Of a stretch of DNA of 64,000 nucleotides, positions 22,151 to 34,022 are shown piece by piece. Source of the DNA: Tenrec ecaudatus (taxonomy: Eukaryota > Chordata > Mammalia > Afrosoricida > Tenrecidae); the NCBI RefSeq assembly GCF_050624435.1, contig NC_134539.1, forward strand, positions 42,874,001 to 42,938,000, read 5' to 3'. The notes below the pieces were generated by a model. That model searched no databases, was not told the DNA's origin, and saw only the letters and a list, made by a program, of their open reading frames with translations. The translations under genes were made by a program, and so were the position numbers. Position 1 is the stretch's first letter. Each line of letters opens with the position of its first letter.

Positions 22151-22463
22151 CAGGTCATTCTTCAAGCTAATGCATTATTCAGAAATGAAAATATATCATC
22201 AGAGTTTCTGAGGAAGTTTAGTAGTGCTCACACCAGGGAAAAGTAAGATTTAAAAACATATATTCTTCAACGGGTGACTGAAAATCACAAGTAGTCTTTC
22301 AGTTGGGGCTTTTTTTTTTCTAATAAGGTATTTGGTAATGTACCCTGAATCTATTCCTATGAAATAAAATGTCCGATAAAAAGATCATTCATCATGATGA
22401 CTGATTGATTTTGTGTGTGCTTAAGGCATTTTAGAATTTGCTTTTATTCCTGTTTCCCCCTAG

Positions 22464-22597
22464 GGTGGTATCGGCAGTGCGACATTATTCCTTATAGCAA
22501 AGATGTTGACTTAGGAATTTTTATACAAGATTACAAATCTGATATTATTATAGCATTTCAGGATGCAGGACTTCCACTCAAGCACAAATTTGGAAAG
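22464..22597 (+). CDS. FKTN: FKTN coding exon 9, with DxD motif (residues 304-348)
   Basis: The exon has 134 bases, starts at the second base of Gly304 and ends in phase 0. The translation [19 protein letters not shown] contains the DVD metal-binding motif (residues 317-319 in human numbering), which is required in this transferase family. The Arg at 307, a site of disease change in human, is retained. It continues [21 protein letters not shown]. The acceptor is TTTCCCCCTAG and the donor is GTCAGT. Length as in human exon 9. Confidence 0.97.
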
Positions 22598-22845
22598 GTC
22601 AGTGATAAAACTCGGCTTTAACTTTATAAGTAACATGCCTTTGATGTAGTTTATATTAAGCAACTCAGAGAAGAGTAAGCACATGTATGCATCATTTTAT
22701 CACTTGGCCAGCTTCAGTTTGTCAGAAGCTTGTTACCACTTAAACTCCTGCCTTGTTTAGGAAAAACTAGAAAATTTGTGATAAGGGGAGAAGACTCATG
22801 AGTACTTGTCAATAAATGTACTACAAGCTACTATTAAGAAAGCAA

Positions 22846-23042
22846 TCAAACTCACTGCTTTCAAGTCAATGCCAACTCATAGTGACCCTGAAGGGCAGGA
22901 TAGAACTGCTCTTGTGAGTTTCCAAGACTGTAACTTTTATCGAGAATAGAAAACCTCATCTTTCAGGTTTTCTATGGTGGTTTCCAACTGCTGAGCTTTA
23001 GGACCACAGGCCAATATGTAACCACTACATCACCAGGGTTTC
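22846..23042 (-). repeat. AfroSINE-type SINE
   Basis: The + strand has CAACTCATAGTGACCCTGAA, GTTTCCAAGACTGTAAC, TTTCCAACTGCTGAGC and ends ACATCACCAGGGTTTC: a near full-length inverted copy. Confidence 0.8.
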
Positions 23043-23559
23043 TTTACAATTACATTAGGTAAAGTTAATATGTGATAACTAAGTTTATAGAATAAGAAGC
23101 ATAGCCCACTCCCTTCCACAGCTATACTGTTTTCCATGTGTTTTCTAAAAAATCTTCACTTAGGCCTGGATATCATTTGACATTAAATATTTCATTAATT
23201 GCATTAATTGCCAAAGGGTAGAAATGTAGAACAAATACTGAATCCCTTGTTTACCTTACATTTTTCCAAGGAAGGGTGTTGTAGATCAGCAGTTTCCTTG
23301 GGTCAAAGCAGGGCTCGATCATAGCTTAGATGAATTCTCCTTCAGATGGTTTGGTCCCCCATGTCCTGATTCTGTGTAATCATCTCACTCTTAACTTGCT
23401 TCTTCTCAGGAGCAACTACATGTATAGTTAGTCACTGAAAATTGCTTGCCCTGTCATAAATATTTATTACCATTTATTTAAAATTTTGAATAGAATCTGG
23501 TTCTGAGGTCAAAGTAGTAGAACTTCTGACCGAACACTCACTCTGTGTCCACATTCAGG

Positions 23560-23735
23560 ACACCCCACTGTCATCAAGTCAATTCCAATTCATAGCAACC
23601 CTGCATAAAGTGTCCAGGGCTTTGATGTTTACTGTTTCAGACAGTCTCTTTCTCCCAAGAAGTGTCTGGTGGGTTTGAACTGTCAACTTTGCAGTGGCTT
23701 TCCTGACAGCACCACCAAAGCTTGTACACTAAGGA
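23560..23735 (-). repeat. AfroSINE-type SINE, decayed
   Basis: The + strand has GTCATCAAGTCAATTCC, TTCATAGCAACCCTGC, GTGGGTTTGAACTGTC and ends ACAGCACCACCAAAGC. Confidence 0.65.
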
Positions 23736-24336
23736 TATAAGTGTGCATAAATTATAACCCTGACCTTTGAGGAACTCACTGTCTCACTGGGAGAAAAAAA
23801 CACAAATAATTAGTATGTGATTAGTGCTGTAACAGACAGATGTACCACATCTGATCCACAGGGAGCATAATTGTGGGATCATTTTTTAGTGAAATGCTCT
23901 CAGAGATCTTTGTTCTATACCTTAACTTTTACTTCTTTTTTTCATATCTATAACCTATATGTTTAGGTTTATATAATGCCATTTGTGTCTGAGTGTCTAC
24001 ATATTGATTGAGTTGGCTCAATTCTTGATAATAAATCTTTTTTTTTCTCCCCTTTAGTCAGGACAGGACACTGAAATAGAATGTTTCTATTTTCTATGGG
24101 AAATGATAATTCATCAACCTTACATCATATATTCTGAGTTGTCTTCAGTTGTAAGATGCAGCATTATTTATGAAAGAAATTAAATGATGGCATGCTACTG
24201 GTGGAAGATATACCCCTATCTGAGAGACTTTCCTCTTGAAAAAAAAATACATTTTAGGAACACTGTATAAAACTTAACAGTCATTTTAGAAAATATGCAT
24301 TTTGTTTCAGTCTGACAGTTTTCATCTTCTACCTAG

Positions 24337-24464
24337 GTAGAAGACAGCTTGGAACTATCTTTCCAGGGAAAAGATGATGTGAAACTTGACATTTTTTTCT
24401 TCTATGAAGAGACTGACCATATGTGGAATGGAGGCACTCAGGCCAAAACAGGAAAGAAATTTAA
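24337..24464 (+). CDS. FKTN: FKTN coding exon 10 (residues 349 to 391)
   Basis: The exon has 128 bases, starts in phase 0 and ends two bases into Lys391 (AA|G). The translation [20 protein letters not shown] continues [19 protein letters not shown]. The [11 protein letters not shown] stretch is a second acidic strand of the catalytic fold. The donor is AA|GTATGA, chosen because the next exon begins with G and restores Lys-Tyr; the length then equals human exon 10 (c.1045-1172). Confidence 0.96.
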
Positions 24465-24539
24465 GTATGAATCAGATAAGTACTTTTAAAATGAACTAGA
24501 GAAGTAACTGAATGTGAAAACCAGCGAGTCTGTCTCAGC

Positions 24540-24850
24540 TCCACTTTCAGGTAGTGTTGCCGTAGCTTACCCTTATGGCCGCTCGCCTACAAAGCAAGGA
24601 CTGCCTGCGAGGACGCTCTACACAGAAGGAGTGTGCTGGGCTTGTGATTATGGCTGGAGGTCCATAAGTCCCCAGAAACGGAAAGCTAAGACAAGGAATA
24701 CAAATCCCAACACAAATACAGAGCCATAATACTGATTGACTATTCCAGCTGTAGGTGAATGAATAATTGTCAGTAAAGAGAGAGAGTCGAGGGAAACTTG
24801 GGTTGAACAAGGTTGATGCTGTGAATTCTAGGCAAACTCTGGAATGTTTC
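24540..24850. other. Intron 10, possible old LTR-like segment
   Basis: CACAGAAGGAGTGTGCTGGG and TTATGGCTGGAGG here resemble CACAGAAGGAATTATGGCTGG near 27860, with ACTGATTGACTATTCC and TTAATTGACTACACC following in each. This suggests two decayed copies of one repeat. I cannot name the family. The 71- and 87-aa frames are not protein-like. Confidence 0.35.
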
Positions 24851-24859
24851 TATAACATA

Positions 24860-24972
24860 TATATACTAGAGTATAAACTGACCTGAATATCAGTCGGCAC
24901 TTAATTTTACCACAAAAACTGAATTTAAAAAGTGCTGGGAAACTGGGCTTATCCACGAGTATACATGGTACA
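24860..24972. mobile_element. Small pogo-related inverted-repeat element
   Basis: ATATACTAGAGTATAAACTG, then TTTTACCACAAAAACTG and GGCTTATCCACGAGTATAC resemble the left terminus at 44070-44160 and the residual right side at 46138-46175 of the pogo-like element. No coding capacity; a deletion derivative. Confidence 0.6.
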
Positions 24973-25574
24973 TAGGCTGAGGGTTACTCCTTAAGTGATA
25001 CTCATTAGGCTTAGCAGTTTCCATATTTTATAAAGTAGGAAATCATCTTGACTGTAAGATATACTGTTTTATGTACTACCAAAAAAGAAAAACACTGCCA
25101 GTTATAATTATAAAACACTTGATTCACAGATGGAAAAATGGGGTAGAAAGTATCTCAAGATTGATGAAAAGCAGTATGCTAGGTTAGCATTTTTACCCTT
25201 AGGCTTTTTAAATTTTGGTGTTTCTTTTTGGTGGTTTTTAAATACTGTATTGTCAAACTCTTAGGGGGAAAAAACAACAAAAAATGACATAGAAATAATT
25301 ATGCTCTACTTTCTTAAACAATCAGCCCATCCTCGGTTGAACAGAAAGGGTAGGAGAAGAAGAGGGACAGTGAGAGGAAGTAGCAGAGAGAATGAAAGCA
25401 TGAAGAATATGAGCGTAGAGTCTTCCAGACTTTAGTTCCATCCCAGTAGCTTTTCTGAATACTACTGATTACTACTCAGTAATATGTCTTCTTGAAAATG
25501 CTGTCATACTGAAATCACATAAGATTGTTGAGTTGATTAAAGATTGTGTGTGTATGTGTGTGCCCCACCCCCCT

Positions 25575-25670
25575 TTGTCATATAGGGTTTCCAAGGCATT
25601 AATCCTTTATAGGAACAGATACCCCCATCTTTATGTTGAGGAACAACTGGTGGGTTTGAGTCTTGAGCTT
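25575..25670 (-). repeat. AfroSINE-type SINE fragment
   Basis: AGGGTTTCCAAGGCATTAAT, then GGAACAACTGGTGGGTTTGA match the inverted SINE middle. Confidence 0.5.
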
Positions 25671-25829
25671 AGCAGACGTGCGCGCGCGCACTTTTTTCAT
25701 GCTTTCCATGTGTCAGACATTCTTGTGAATATTTTATATCAGTGCAGTCCTCACAACTTCAGATTTTCTGTGAGGCACTGGGAACTTGAGTAATAGGATA
25801 GCACTGTACACTTTTATTTGAATCACAGC

Positions 25830-25975
25830 TCCATTGCTAACCACAAAGTCGGTGATTCAGACCCCCGGCCACCCTGTGTCAGAGAAATGAAGCTGACTGC
25901 TCCTCTATAGATTCATAGTCTTGGAAACCCAAACAGAGTTGCTATTAGTTGGGATCAGCTCTACGGCAGGGGCCT
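25830..25975 (+). repeat. AfroSINE-type SINE, decayed
   Basis: CTCCATTGCTAACCACAAAG, CAGACCCCCGGCCACCCTG and AGTCTTGGAAACCC mark head to body, then GAGTTGCTATTAGTTGGG for the tail. Confidence 0.65.
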
Positions 25976-25984
25976 TAGACATCT

Positions 25985-26105
25985 CGGGCAGATTATGTAA
26001 CCTCTCCGTGCCTTAAAGTTCCCTCCTTGTAAAATGGGATAATAATAGAAATTTTCATGTTTGCTTTATTAGTAAAATGAGTTATTGCACAAGGACTTTG
26101 ACAGT
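25985..26105 (+). repeat. MIR fragment
   Basis: TATGTAACCTCTCCGTGCCT and TTGTAAAATGGGATAATAAT match the MIR core. Confidence 0.75.
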
Positions 26106-26984
26106 GTTTGCTGCTGCTACTACTAGTAACACTACTAGTTTAAAAGTATATTCCTCTTGAGTCTTGTGAGAAATCTACATATTAGAAATATTTTAAATTA
26201 TCTCAATATTAAACTGCTACAAGTATTCCTACAGAAAACATATGAGACTGTCACCTTTTTTCTAAGAAAGATAATTTCTAGAACTTGGTTAGAAGCTTGT
26301 TTTTCTTAGATTTCCTTCTGAGACTTGAATTTCATTCCTCTTGTAATATGAAATCCACCAGCCTCAAAAGCACTGTTCATTTCCAGCCACTGCGTCTCTG
26401 GATAGCGAAGGCTTCTTTCATTCTGCTTGAACTGCTCTGTGGAGTAGCAGTGTCGGGAAGTGTGAAGTGTGCTGATTAGTTAACAGGGAAAATGCGCAGT
26501 GATAGAACTGTCTGGACAGATGGTGTGAGTCCCAGAATTGCTAGCATGTTCCCATGGCCTTAAAAGACAGAGAAAAGAGCACAGGCTGGCTGCGGAGAGG
26601 AGCTGCTGTGGAAGAGTCCTCTAACCATATGCCATTTCATTCTTCTAGCGCTGTTTACTTTCAGGGACTGCCTGGACTCTATGTCATTCCCTAACACCAT
26701 TTCTAGTAAATTTCTAAGAACTAGTTTCTGAGTCTTGTTATCCTTATAATATTCTATTTTTCCCATGAATAGTTCATTCTGAGAAAAGCTTATTAATATC
26801 AGAGAATGCTTACCACAGTCAAACCTGTGAGAGTTGGAAATTGATGTAATGTCCTTGTTTGACCTAGGTCTTAAGTTGTCTGTCTTTCACAGGATGCAAT
26901 CTCAACATTCTTTTGTTACTTCTCAATGTTGTACCTACCACTGACTAGAGTTTTGGAGATGAAATGAAAATGCACTAAGGAGGG
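26106..26984. other. Intron 10, unassigned
   Basis: No repeat or gene recognised. Confidence 0.5.
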
Positions 26985-27145
26985 GGCCAGTGAAAAAGAG
27001 GAAGACCCTCGACAAAATGGCTTGACATGGTGACTTCAGTGATAGGCTCAAGCCCAACAAATGTGAGGATGGTGCAGGACCAAACTGTTTTGTTCTATTG
27101 TACATGAGTCAGGACCGACTCACAGCACCTAACAACAACAACAAG
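26985..27145 (+). repeat. BovB/RTE LINE 3' end with (AAC)n tail
   Basis: GTGAAAAAGAGGAAGACCCT, GTGAGGATGGTGCAGGACC and ACATGAGTCAGGACCGACTC lead to CACCTAACAACAACAACAA, the 3' end and tail of this LINE. Confidence 0.85.
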
Positions 27146-27510
27146 ACAGCCCATGTGTCACTGTCTCTTAGTCTCGGGCCAGATGAGAAGGTACCCCATA
27201 GCCTCAGTGTTGCTCCTCTTGAGTCCCCGTGCCACAGACTCTGGTGCATGTGGTCTTAGCAGCTCCCACCATTTCTGATAGACATCTTGGCCATGCTCTT
27301 CCAAAGGTCCTCAGATTCCTGTGTCCCAGATAGCTCTTAAACCCTAAGGAGCAGCTTTGATGGAACTGTGGTGTTTGTCTTTTAGCCTACCATACCCCCA
27401 AAAACACAAAGAATGGATTCCTAAGCCACACCCTCTAGTAACGTCTAAAGTTGCTCCCAAGGAAACAATGACAGTGAGTTATTGGTTTGATTTTTTTTTT
27501 ACCCCCTCTG

Positions 27511-27576
27511 TTATAGCATTAAGGTGGGTTTACCTTAGTAGACAGGTTAGGACGTAAACCCACCTTAATCCTATAA
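27511..27576. repeat. Isolated 22-bp inverted repeat
   Basis: Arms at 27511-27532 and 27555-27576 are complementary with one mismatch (TTATAGCATTAAGG against CCTTAATCCTATAA), around a 22-base loop whose outermost pair also matches. It directly abuts a minus-strand SINE. No known family. Confidence 0.8.
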
Positions 27577-27788
27577 AACAAACAAATCACTGCTATTGAG
27601 TTGATGCCATTTCATAGCAACCCTATAGGACAGGGTAGAACTGTCCTTATGAGTTACCAAGACTGTAACTCTTTACAGGAGTAGAAAGCCCTGTCTTTTT
27701 CCTGCAGAGTGGCTAGTGGTTTTGAGCTACTACTGACCTTTTACAGATCACAACAGAATTGTCTAACCACTATGCCACCTGGGCTTCC
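27577..27788 (-). repeat. AfroSINE-type SINE
   Basis: The + strand has TTGAGTTGATGCCATTTCAT, GAGTTACCAAGACTGTAAC, GCAGAGTGGCTAGTGGTTTT and ends ATGCCACCTGGGCTTCC. Nearly full length. Confidence 0.85.
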
Positions 27789-28067
27789 CTGTAACAGAGG
27801 ACTCCCTGCAAAATGGGATCAGAGCCCCAGGCAGAGTCCTGAGTTTTATGCATCACAGAAGGAATTATGGCTGGAAGAACCGTATTAATTGACTACACCT
27901 CACATATTACTAACAATAAGATGTAAAAAACTAAAAACAGTTAATTGGCAATTCAGTTAACCATAACTGAAATACATCATAAGTATTAACTAACTGTACT
28001 AACTAATACGATTCGTTTATCCTAGAACCAGTAAGTAACAGATTGTTAGGATGTCTCTGAAGCTAAA

Positions 28068-28250
28068 GGGAGCCCTGGTGGCTTTGTGGGGTAAGCATTA
28101 GACTACTAAATGCAAGGTAGGCAGTCCAAACCCACTGGCCACTCTGAGAGAGAAAGATGAGGTAATCTGCTCCCGTTAATATTTATAGCCTGGAACCCCT
28201 CTAAGGTCACTGTGAGTCAGAATGGACTTCTGCGAGTGGGTAGGGTGAGA
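28068..28250 (+). repeat. AfroSINE-type SINE
   Basis: Head GGGAGCCCTGGTGGCTTTG, body CCAAACCCACTGGCCACTC and tail CACTGTGAGTCAGAATGG. Confidence 0.85.
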
Positions 28251-28349
28251 AGCATGATCTGCTAACTCAATTCTGACTATTGTCTATGCAAAAATAAATG
28301 TGACATGGAGCTGAAATTGAATGACAGAAGCGTTGTAATTGAGCCTCAT

Positions 28350-28450
28350 TGATGCTCGATGCTGTCAAGTCGGTTCTGACTCATAGTGACCCTAAGTACA
28401 ACAGAATGAAATACTGCTGGCTGCCCATCCTCACAGCTGGTGTTATATTT
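28350..28450 (-). repeat. BovB/RTE LINE 3' end
   Basis: The + strand reads CTGTCAAGTCGGTTCTGACT, CATAGTGACCCTAAGTAC, ACAGAATGAAATACTGC. Confidence 0.75.
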
Positions 28451-29109
28451 GAGCCCTTAAATGTCATTCTAATTTCAGGCTGTCTTAGTGAGAGTTTAAA
28501 TTAGTTGATACTTTTGTTTCCATCCCAGGGCATACTGCTTAGCTGAACTTAATTTTAGCTTTCAAAGGAAAGGTAGTATTGTAGACCTGGGTGAATTTCC
28601 CTTTTCCCCCGTGGTTTCCTGGTAACCTGGACAGAGGACATGGCATGTGCTCCAGTCCTCTCTTCCTCTCCACAATCTCATTTCACTGGCAGTTTTCTCA
28701 TTTTATGGTTTATTTATCTTTCCTCTTCTCCTAGGAAGCAGGGTTTTTTTGTTTTGTTTTGTTTTGTTTATGCTGAATGCATTGAAAGAAAGAGTTGAGG
28801 GAAAGCAAACCCTAAATTTCAGTTTGTTTTTTTGTAGGGGCAAAAATTAACATTTGAGTTAAATTGTCCTTGCGTCATTTTAATGTTGTTTACATGTTTT
28901 CAGTGTTTAGGTTTGTAAATCAATGTTGAGTGTGTTTTGCTCATACCGTCTGCATTGTCCCAAATGCTTGCTTTCTTAAAATGTGTAGTTTTCATATCCA
29001 CGCCCTCCCTCCTGGACCTCTCTTTTTTTTCTCTTTCAATAAAATATTATGATGAGACCATAGAAGCTTCTGTTTCAGAGAAAGCCTATATTGCTAGATG
29101 GACCATGAT
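28451..29109. other. Intron 10, unassigned, with a (GTTTT)n stretch
   Basis: A short GTTTT repeat lies at about 28749-28770. Nothing else is recognised. Confidence 0.5.
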
Positions 29110-29470
29110 TTCTGCCTCGTTTCAGCTTTAGTGTGTCAACTTGATAGGATGGGACAGGTGGCCATTCTGCTGACCAGTGTCTGGATTGGCAAGGCTGGAG
29201 GCTAGTGATGGATGGGTGTGTCTGGTGACAGAATAAGCAGTCCAATGAATATGAGTGTGCAGAGTCAAATTGGGAATAGCAGATGGTTGAGCTAAGCTGT
29301 ATCTTATTTCTTCCTCAGTTAGTAGATTTGCCTTGGCTATCTGTTCACAGAAGCCAGCTGGGATTACCCATTTACTGCCAGCACCCATTGGTTTGAGTAG
29401 ACAAGACTCATTGCTTTCTTTAGAATTTGTCCAGCTTCTCATTTCTATGTGTCTGGCTTTATGTTCATCT
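29110..29470. other. Possible old LTR segment
   Basis: TGTGTCAACTTGATAGGATG followed by about 350 bases with GATTGGCAAGGCTGGAGG and so on has the texture of an ancient mammalian LTR, but I cannot name it. The 104-aa minus frame here has no protein look. Confidence 0.3.
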
Positions 29471-30279
<809 letters not shown>

Positions 30280-31120
30280 GACACTAGATTGAAATGGGAG
30301 TATTCCTTTCCTGAAAAATGGTGGTTAGCTGTTTAAAAAGGTACAAAAACATTTTTAAAGTATAAGTGAGAGCCAAAGAAAAATGATAAGCATGACGACA
30401 CAGAAAAGACCCTAACTTTGGGGCCATCTTCTTTATTCTCACTCAACATTTACTGAGGCAGTTTCTATGTGCCAGGGACATTGCTAGGTTACAGTGGAGA
30501 AACAAATGAATGAGACAGCCGTCTCCCTCCTTCCCCTCCCTCCCTTTGGTAAGCACTATTTCTTTCTAAAGAAACACCCTCACCCTTTGACAAGCTCAGA
30601 TAGAATGTGATATCTCTGGTAAGGGTGTTCTCGTTTTGTTACGCTTTTTAAGTCTGGTGCTATTTGGATTGGAGGATGAGCTCACTGGGCACAGCTAACG
30701 AAGGGGATGAAAAGAGTTGTTTCTGTTCTAGCATCTAAACTGGTGTTTAGTGCTGCTTTAAGATTGTGGAGCCTGGGTTGATATTTGAGTGATCAGACTA
30801 AGTGACATCACAGAAAGATGCCAGCAGATTGCTTTGACAAGCAACTTGATGTGACATTTATTTAGAGCACAGGGCATGATTCTATAAGGGAATCTAGCAA
30901 AGTGGAAGATAGGTAAGTGTCGACACACTCTTAGTAAATTTTCCTATCTGATGTGAACCAGACACCTTGAGCTGTGTAATGGCTGTTTCCAACCATAGCC
31001 AGGATATTTTCACTGACCCAGGGGGCCCTTGTTGACAAATTAGTCATGTGAAGCCATGCTACTAGAATTGCTCTTATTCTCAGTCACTGTGCCTCGAATA
31101 AACATTTAATATTTTCTGAA
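30280..31120 (+). other. FKTN: FKTN 3' UTR, proximal part
   Basis: Directly follows the stop codon and is free of recognisable repeats for about 900 bases, in contrast to what follows. The true end is not known; the human 3' UTR is several kb long, so transcription may run into the repeats beyond. Confidence 0.6.
31097..31102 (+). promoter_or_regulatory. FKTN: Candidate poly(A) signal AATAAA for FKTN
   Basis: A canonical AATAAA in CCTCGAATAAACATTT, about 820 bases after the stop and at the end of the repeat-free stretch. T-rich sequence follows. No transcript evidence is available, and a distal site could be used instead. Confidence 0.45.
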
Positions 31121-31229
31121 TTTATATTCTTCATACTCCCAATTTTATTAACTCTAAAATAGAAATGTTTCTACTTCTACCAGGTTTACTTTTCAGTATT
31201 ATTCATTCTTGCATTACAGATCCATATAA

Positions 31230-31310
31230 TTAGTTGGTGCAGAAACAGGCCGTGTTTCGTTATGTGGTGCATAGGGTCAAACTGACTCGATGGCACCTAA
31301 CAAAAAGCAA
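31230..31310 (+). repeat. BovB/RTE LINE 3' end
   Basis: CATAGGGTCAAACTGACTCG and ATGGCACCTAACAAAAAG mark the LINE end. Confidence 0.7.
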
Positions 31311-31325
31311 TATATTTTATTTATA

Positions 31326-31475
31326 AGGAGCCCGAAGGACTGGCCTGCTAACAGAATGGTCAGTAGTTCAAACTCAGCAGCCACAGACAGACGGAGAAAG
31401 AAAGCTGTCCACTCCCCAAAAGATTTACGGTGTTACAAATCCTGTGGAGCAGTTTTTCTCTGTCTTTCTGATGCA
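31326..31475 (+). repeat. AfroSINE-type SINE, decayed
   Basis: Head AAGGAGCCCGAAGGACTGG, body TAGTTCAAACTCAGCAGCCA, then TGTGGAGCAGTTTTTCTCTG. It sits directly behind the BovB end. Confidence 0.65.
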
Positions 31476-31651
31476 ATTGCTGTGTGTGTCAGGATCAATT
31501 TGTTACAATGAGTTTTTAATTTGTGTGGTCTGTGAACCAACTCGACTGATGTTGTAAACCTATTTATTTTTTCTCCTTCCTGCTACATCAAGTTTCCACA
31601 AGCAGAATAGGAACGATAAACCTGGCAACCTTTTCCCACCTCACATCATCT

Positions 31652-31825
31652 CACTGCCATTGAGTCAATGCTAACTCATAGCCACCGTACAGGACAGTAT
31701 GGGACGGCCTCTGTGAATTTCCAAGGCTGTAACTCTTTCTCTGGCAGAATAGTTACTAGTTTTGAACTGCTGCCATTTTGGATTGCAGCCCAACTTGTAA
31801 CCACTGTGCCATTGGGACTCCTCCC
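31652..31825 (-). repeat. AfroSINE-type SINE
   Basis: The + strand reads CACTGCCATTGAGTCAATGC, TTTCCAAGGCTGTAACTC, TAGTTTTGAACTGCTGCC and ends TGTGCCATTGGGACTCC. Confidence 0.75.
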
Positions 31826-32031
31826 CCAGATCCTAGTGTTTGTAAAATTTGTGTCCATCCCTAACCATGCATTCTGTGGAATATGATGGGGCAAGAACTT
31901 AAATTTCCTTCCTTGGTCAATGTCTACCAACTCTGGAACCATCAAGTTTTTCCATTAAAAAAAATCCCTAAGTGCACTGGGAATGCTTTCTGCTCCATTC
32001 ACTTGCAAATGGGATAGAATATATGAAAATA

Positions 32032-32062
32032 CAAGGAGGCTTCAACAAATTTGTGGAAATTT
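32032..32062. mobile_element. Left half of a mariner-type inverted-repeat element
   Basis: AAGGAGGCTTCAACAAATTT at about 32034 matches the terminus of the units at 13.7 and 59.0 kb. The right half is absent; L1 sequence begins at the break. Confidence 0.45.
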
Positions 32063-34022
32063 TTCATTTTAAAAAAATTTTAATCATTTTATTAGGGGCT
32101 CTTACAACTTTTATAACAATCCATATATCAATTGTATCAAGCACATCGATACATATGTTGTCATCATCATTTTCAAAACATTTTCTTTTTACTTGAGCTC
32201 TTGATCTCAGTTCCTCATTTTTCCTTTTCCCCAACCTCCCTCCCTCACAAACCCTTGATAATTTATAAATTATTTTATATATATTTTTAAATGTCTTATA
32301 CCGAACACTAGCTCCCTTCATCCACTTTTCTGTTGTCCATCCCCCTGGGAAGGGCTTATATGTAGATCATTTTTGATCAGTTCTCCTTCTAGCCCCACCT
32401 TTTCCCTACCCTCCTGGTATTGCTACTCTCATTATTGGCCCTAAGGGGTTTATCTGTTGTGGATTCCTTGTGTTTTGAGCTTTTATCTGTACCAGTGTAC
32501 ATACTCTGGTCTAGCCGAATTTTTAAAGTAGAATTGAAGTCATGATAGTGGTGGGAAGGAAGCATTAAAAGAACTAGAGGTGGTTCCCTTGTCCCTGGGT
32601 TGGTTGACACCTCCTTCCTTTCCTCCCACCTCTCCCTCACCTGTACCCTGCCCGCCCTCCACCCCACCCCCAAATCATCAGTCTCTTGGTTTCTCCTCTG
32701 GATTGTTTATCCCACCTAGACACACATGCAGAGACAATAATACGCACAAAAACAAGACAGAGTAAAACAAAGCAATAAAAGAAAACAAAAAAAAGAAAAG
32801 TCTATAAATAGTTCCAAGTCTATTAGTTGACCTTTAGGAGTGTTTTCTGGTCATTCGAGTCTAGTAGGGTGCCATGGCCTAGTCCCAAAGTCTATTTTGG
32901 TATTCCCTAGGGACTTCATTGCATTTTCTCCCTTTGCTGCTCTGTTGTACACCATTAGAGTTTCGCCCTGGTGTGGTGGGGTCATATCTGGCACAGTGTT
33001 GTCCCCTGTAATGCTGTGGTTCAGTGGGGGACTTCATGCCTTGTGGTAAGGTCAGCCCTATAGTCTTCTCTGTGCATTGGCTGCTCTGAAGAGAAGTATT
33101 GTCCTTGGGGCTTGGTGGGCCAGGGAATGTTCCACTCTCTCTCCTTCCCGTTTCATTTGTTCCTGATCAGAAACACCCCCTCCCTGAGCTGCAGTTTCAG
33201 TACTGTCCTCTACATGCCATCCACGTAGTTGGAATTGGAGCCAGCCCTGCAGACCTCTCTGTTAGTTTGCAGCTAAATGCTGTTATGTTGCATTCATGTA
33301 TTGGTGCACTGGGTTGAAGTCTGGTCTGTGTCTCTCCTGTGGAGATAAAAGCAGTAGGTGTGTTAGTGCCCTGTGCTCCTGCTACCCATGTCTTTGTTTC
33401 TCCTTCTTAATTTTCTCCTCTTTTTAAGTTGGATGCCATATGTATCCCTGCGTTTGGTCTGGCTTCTGCCATAGTACCTGGACCTCGCCCCAGGAGTGTA
33501 TGTATATAATAGATTTTCTCCTATGCCGCTTTTGCAGTTTTTTACGCTTACTTTGGTGGACTCATGTTGTACTTGTCCATTTGTGCTTGGCTTACTTCGC
33601 TTAGCATAATATCCTCCAGTACTTCCCATGCAGCAATGTGCTTCATACTTTCGTCACTGTTTTTTTAGGGATGCATAATACTCCATTGGATGTATGTACT
33701 ACAGTGTTTTAATCCATTCGTCTGTTGATGGAAATTTGAGTTGTTTGTTTCTGGCCTCTTCTGGGGATATGCCTGGTAGGGGGATTGCTGGGTCGTATGG
33801 TAGCTCAGTTTCCTTCTGTTTTAGATATTGCCAAATTGATTTCCATAGTGGCTGTACATACCTCCAGGTCCACCAGCAGTGAATGAGAGTTCATATTTCA
33901 TCACAGCCCCTCCAACACTTGATGCTTTCTGTTTTTTTTAATTGGGCTATCTTTGAGGGTGTTAGGTGGTATCTTGTTTTAATTTGCATTTCTCTTATGG
34001 GTAATAATTGGGAACATTTTCT
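32063..34022 (-). pseudogene. L1 copy A: 3' UTR and ORF2 C-terminus
   Basis: The inverted 3' end (TTTTATTAGGGGCTCTTACA at 32086) leads through about 1.3 kb of 3' UTR into the ORF2 C-terminal region on the minus strand (about 33363-34020, with AATGGATTAAAACACTG read on that strand). At about 34022 the text jumps to the endonuclease region of the same ORF, so the reverse transcriptase domain and about 2.5 kb are missing. Confidence 0.75.
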
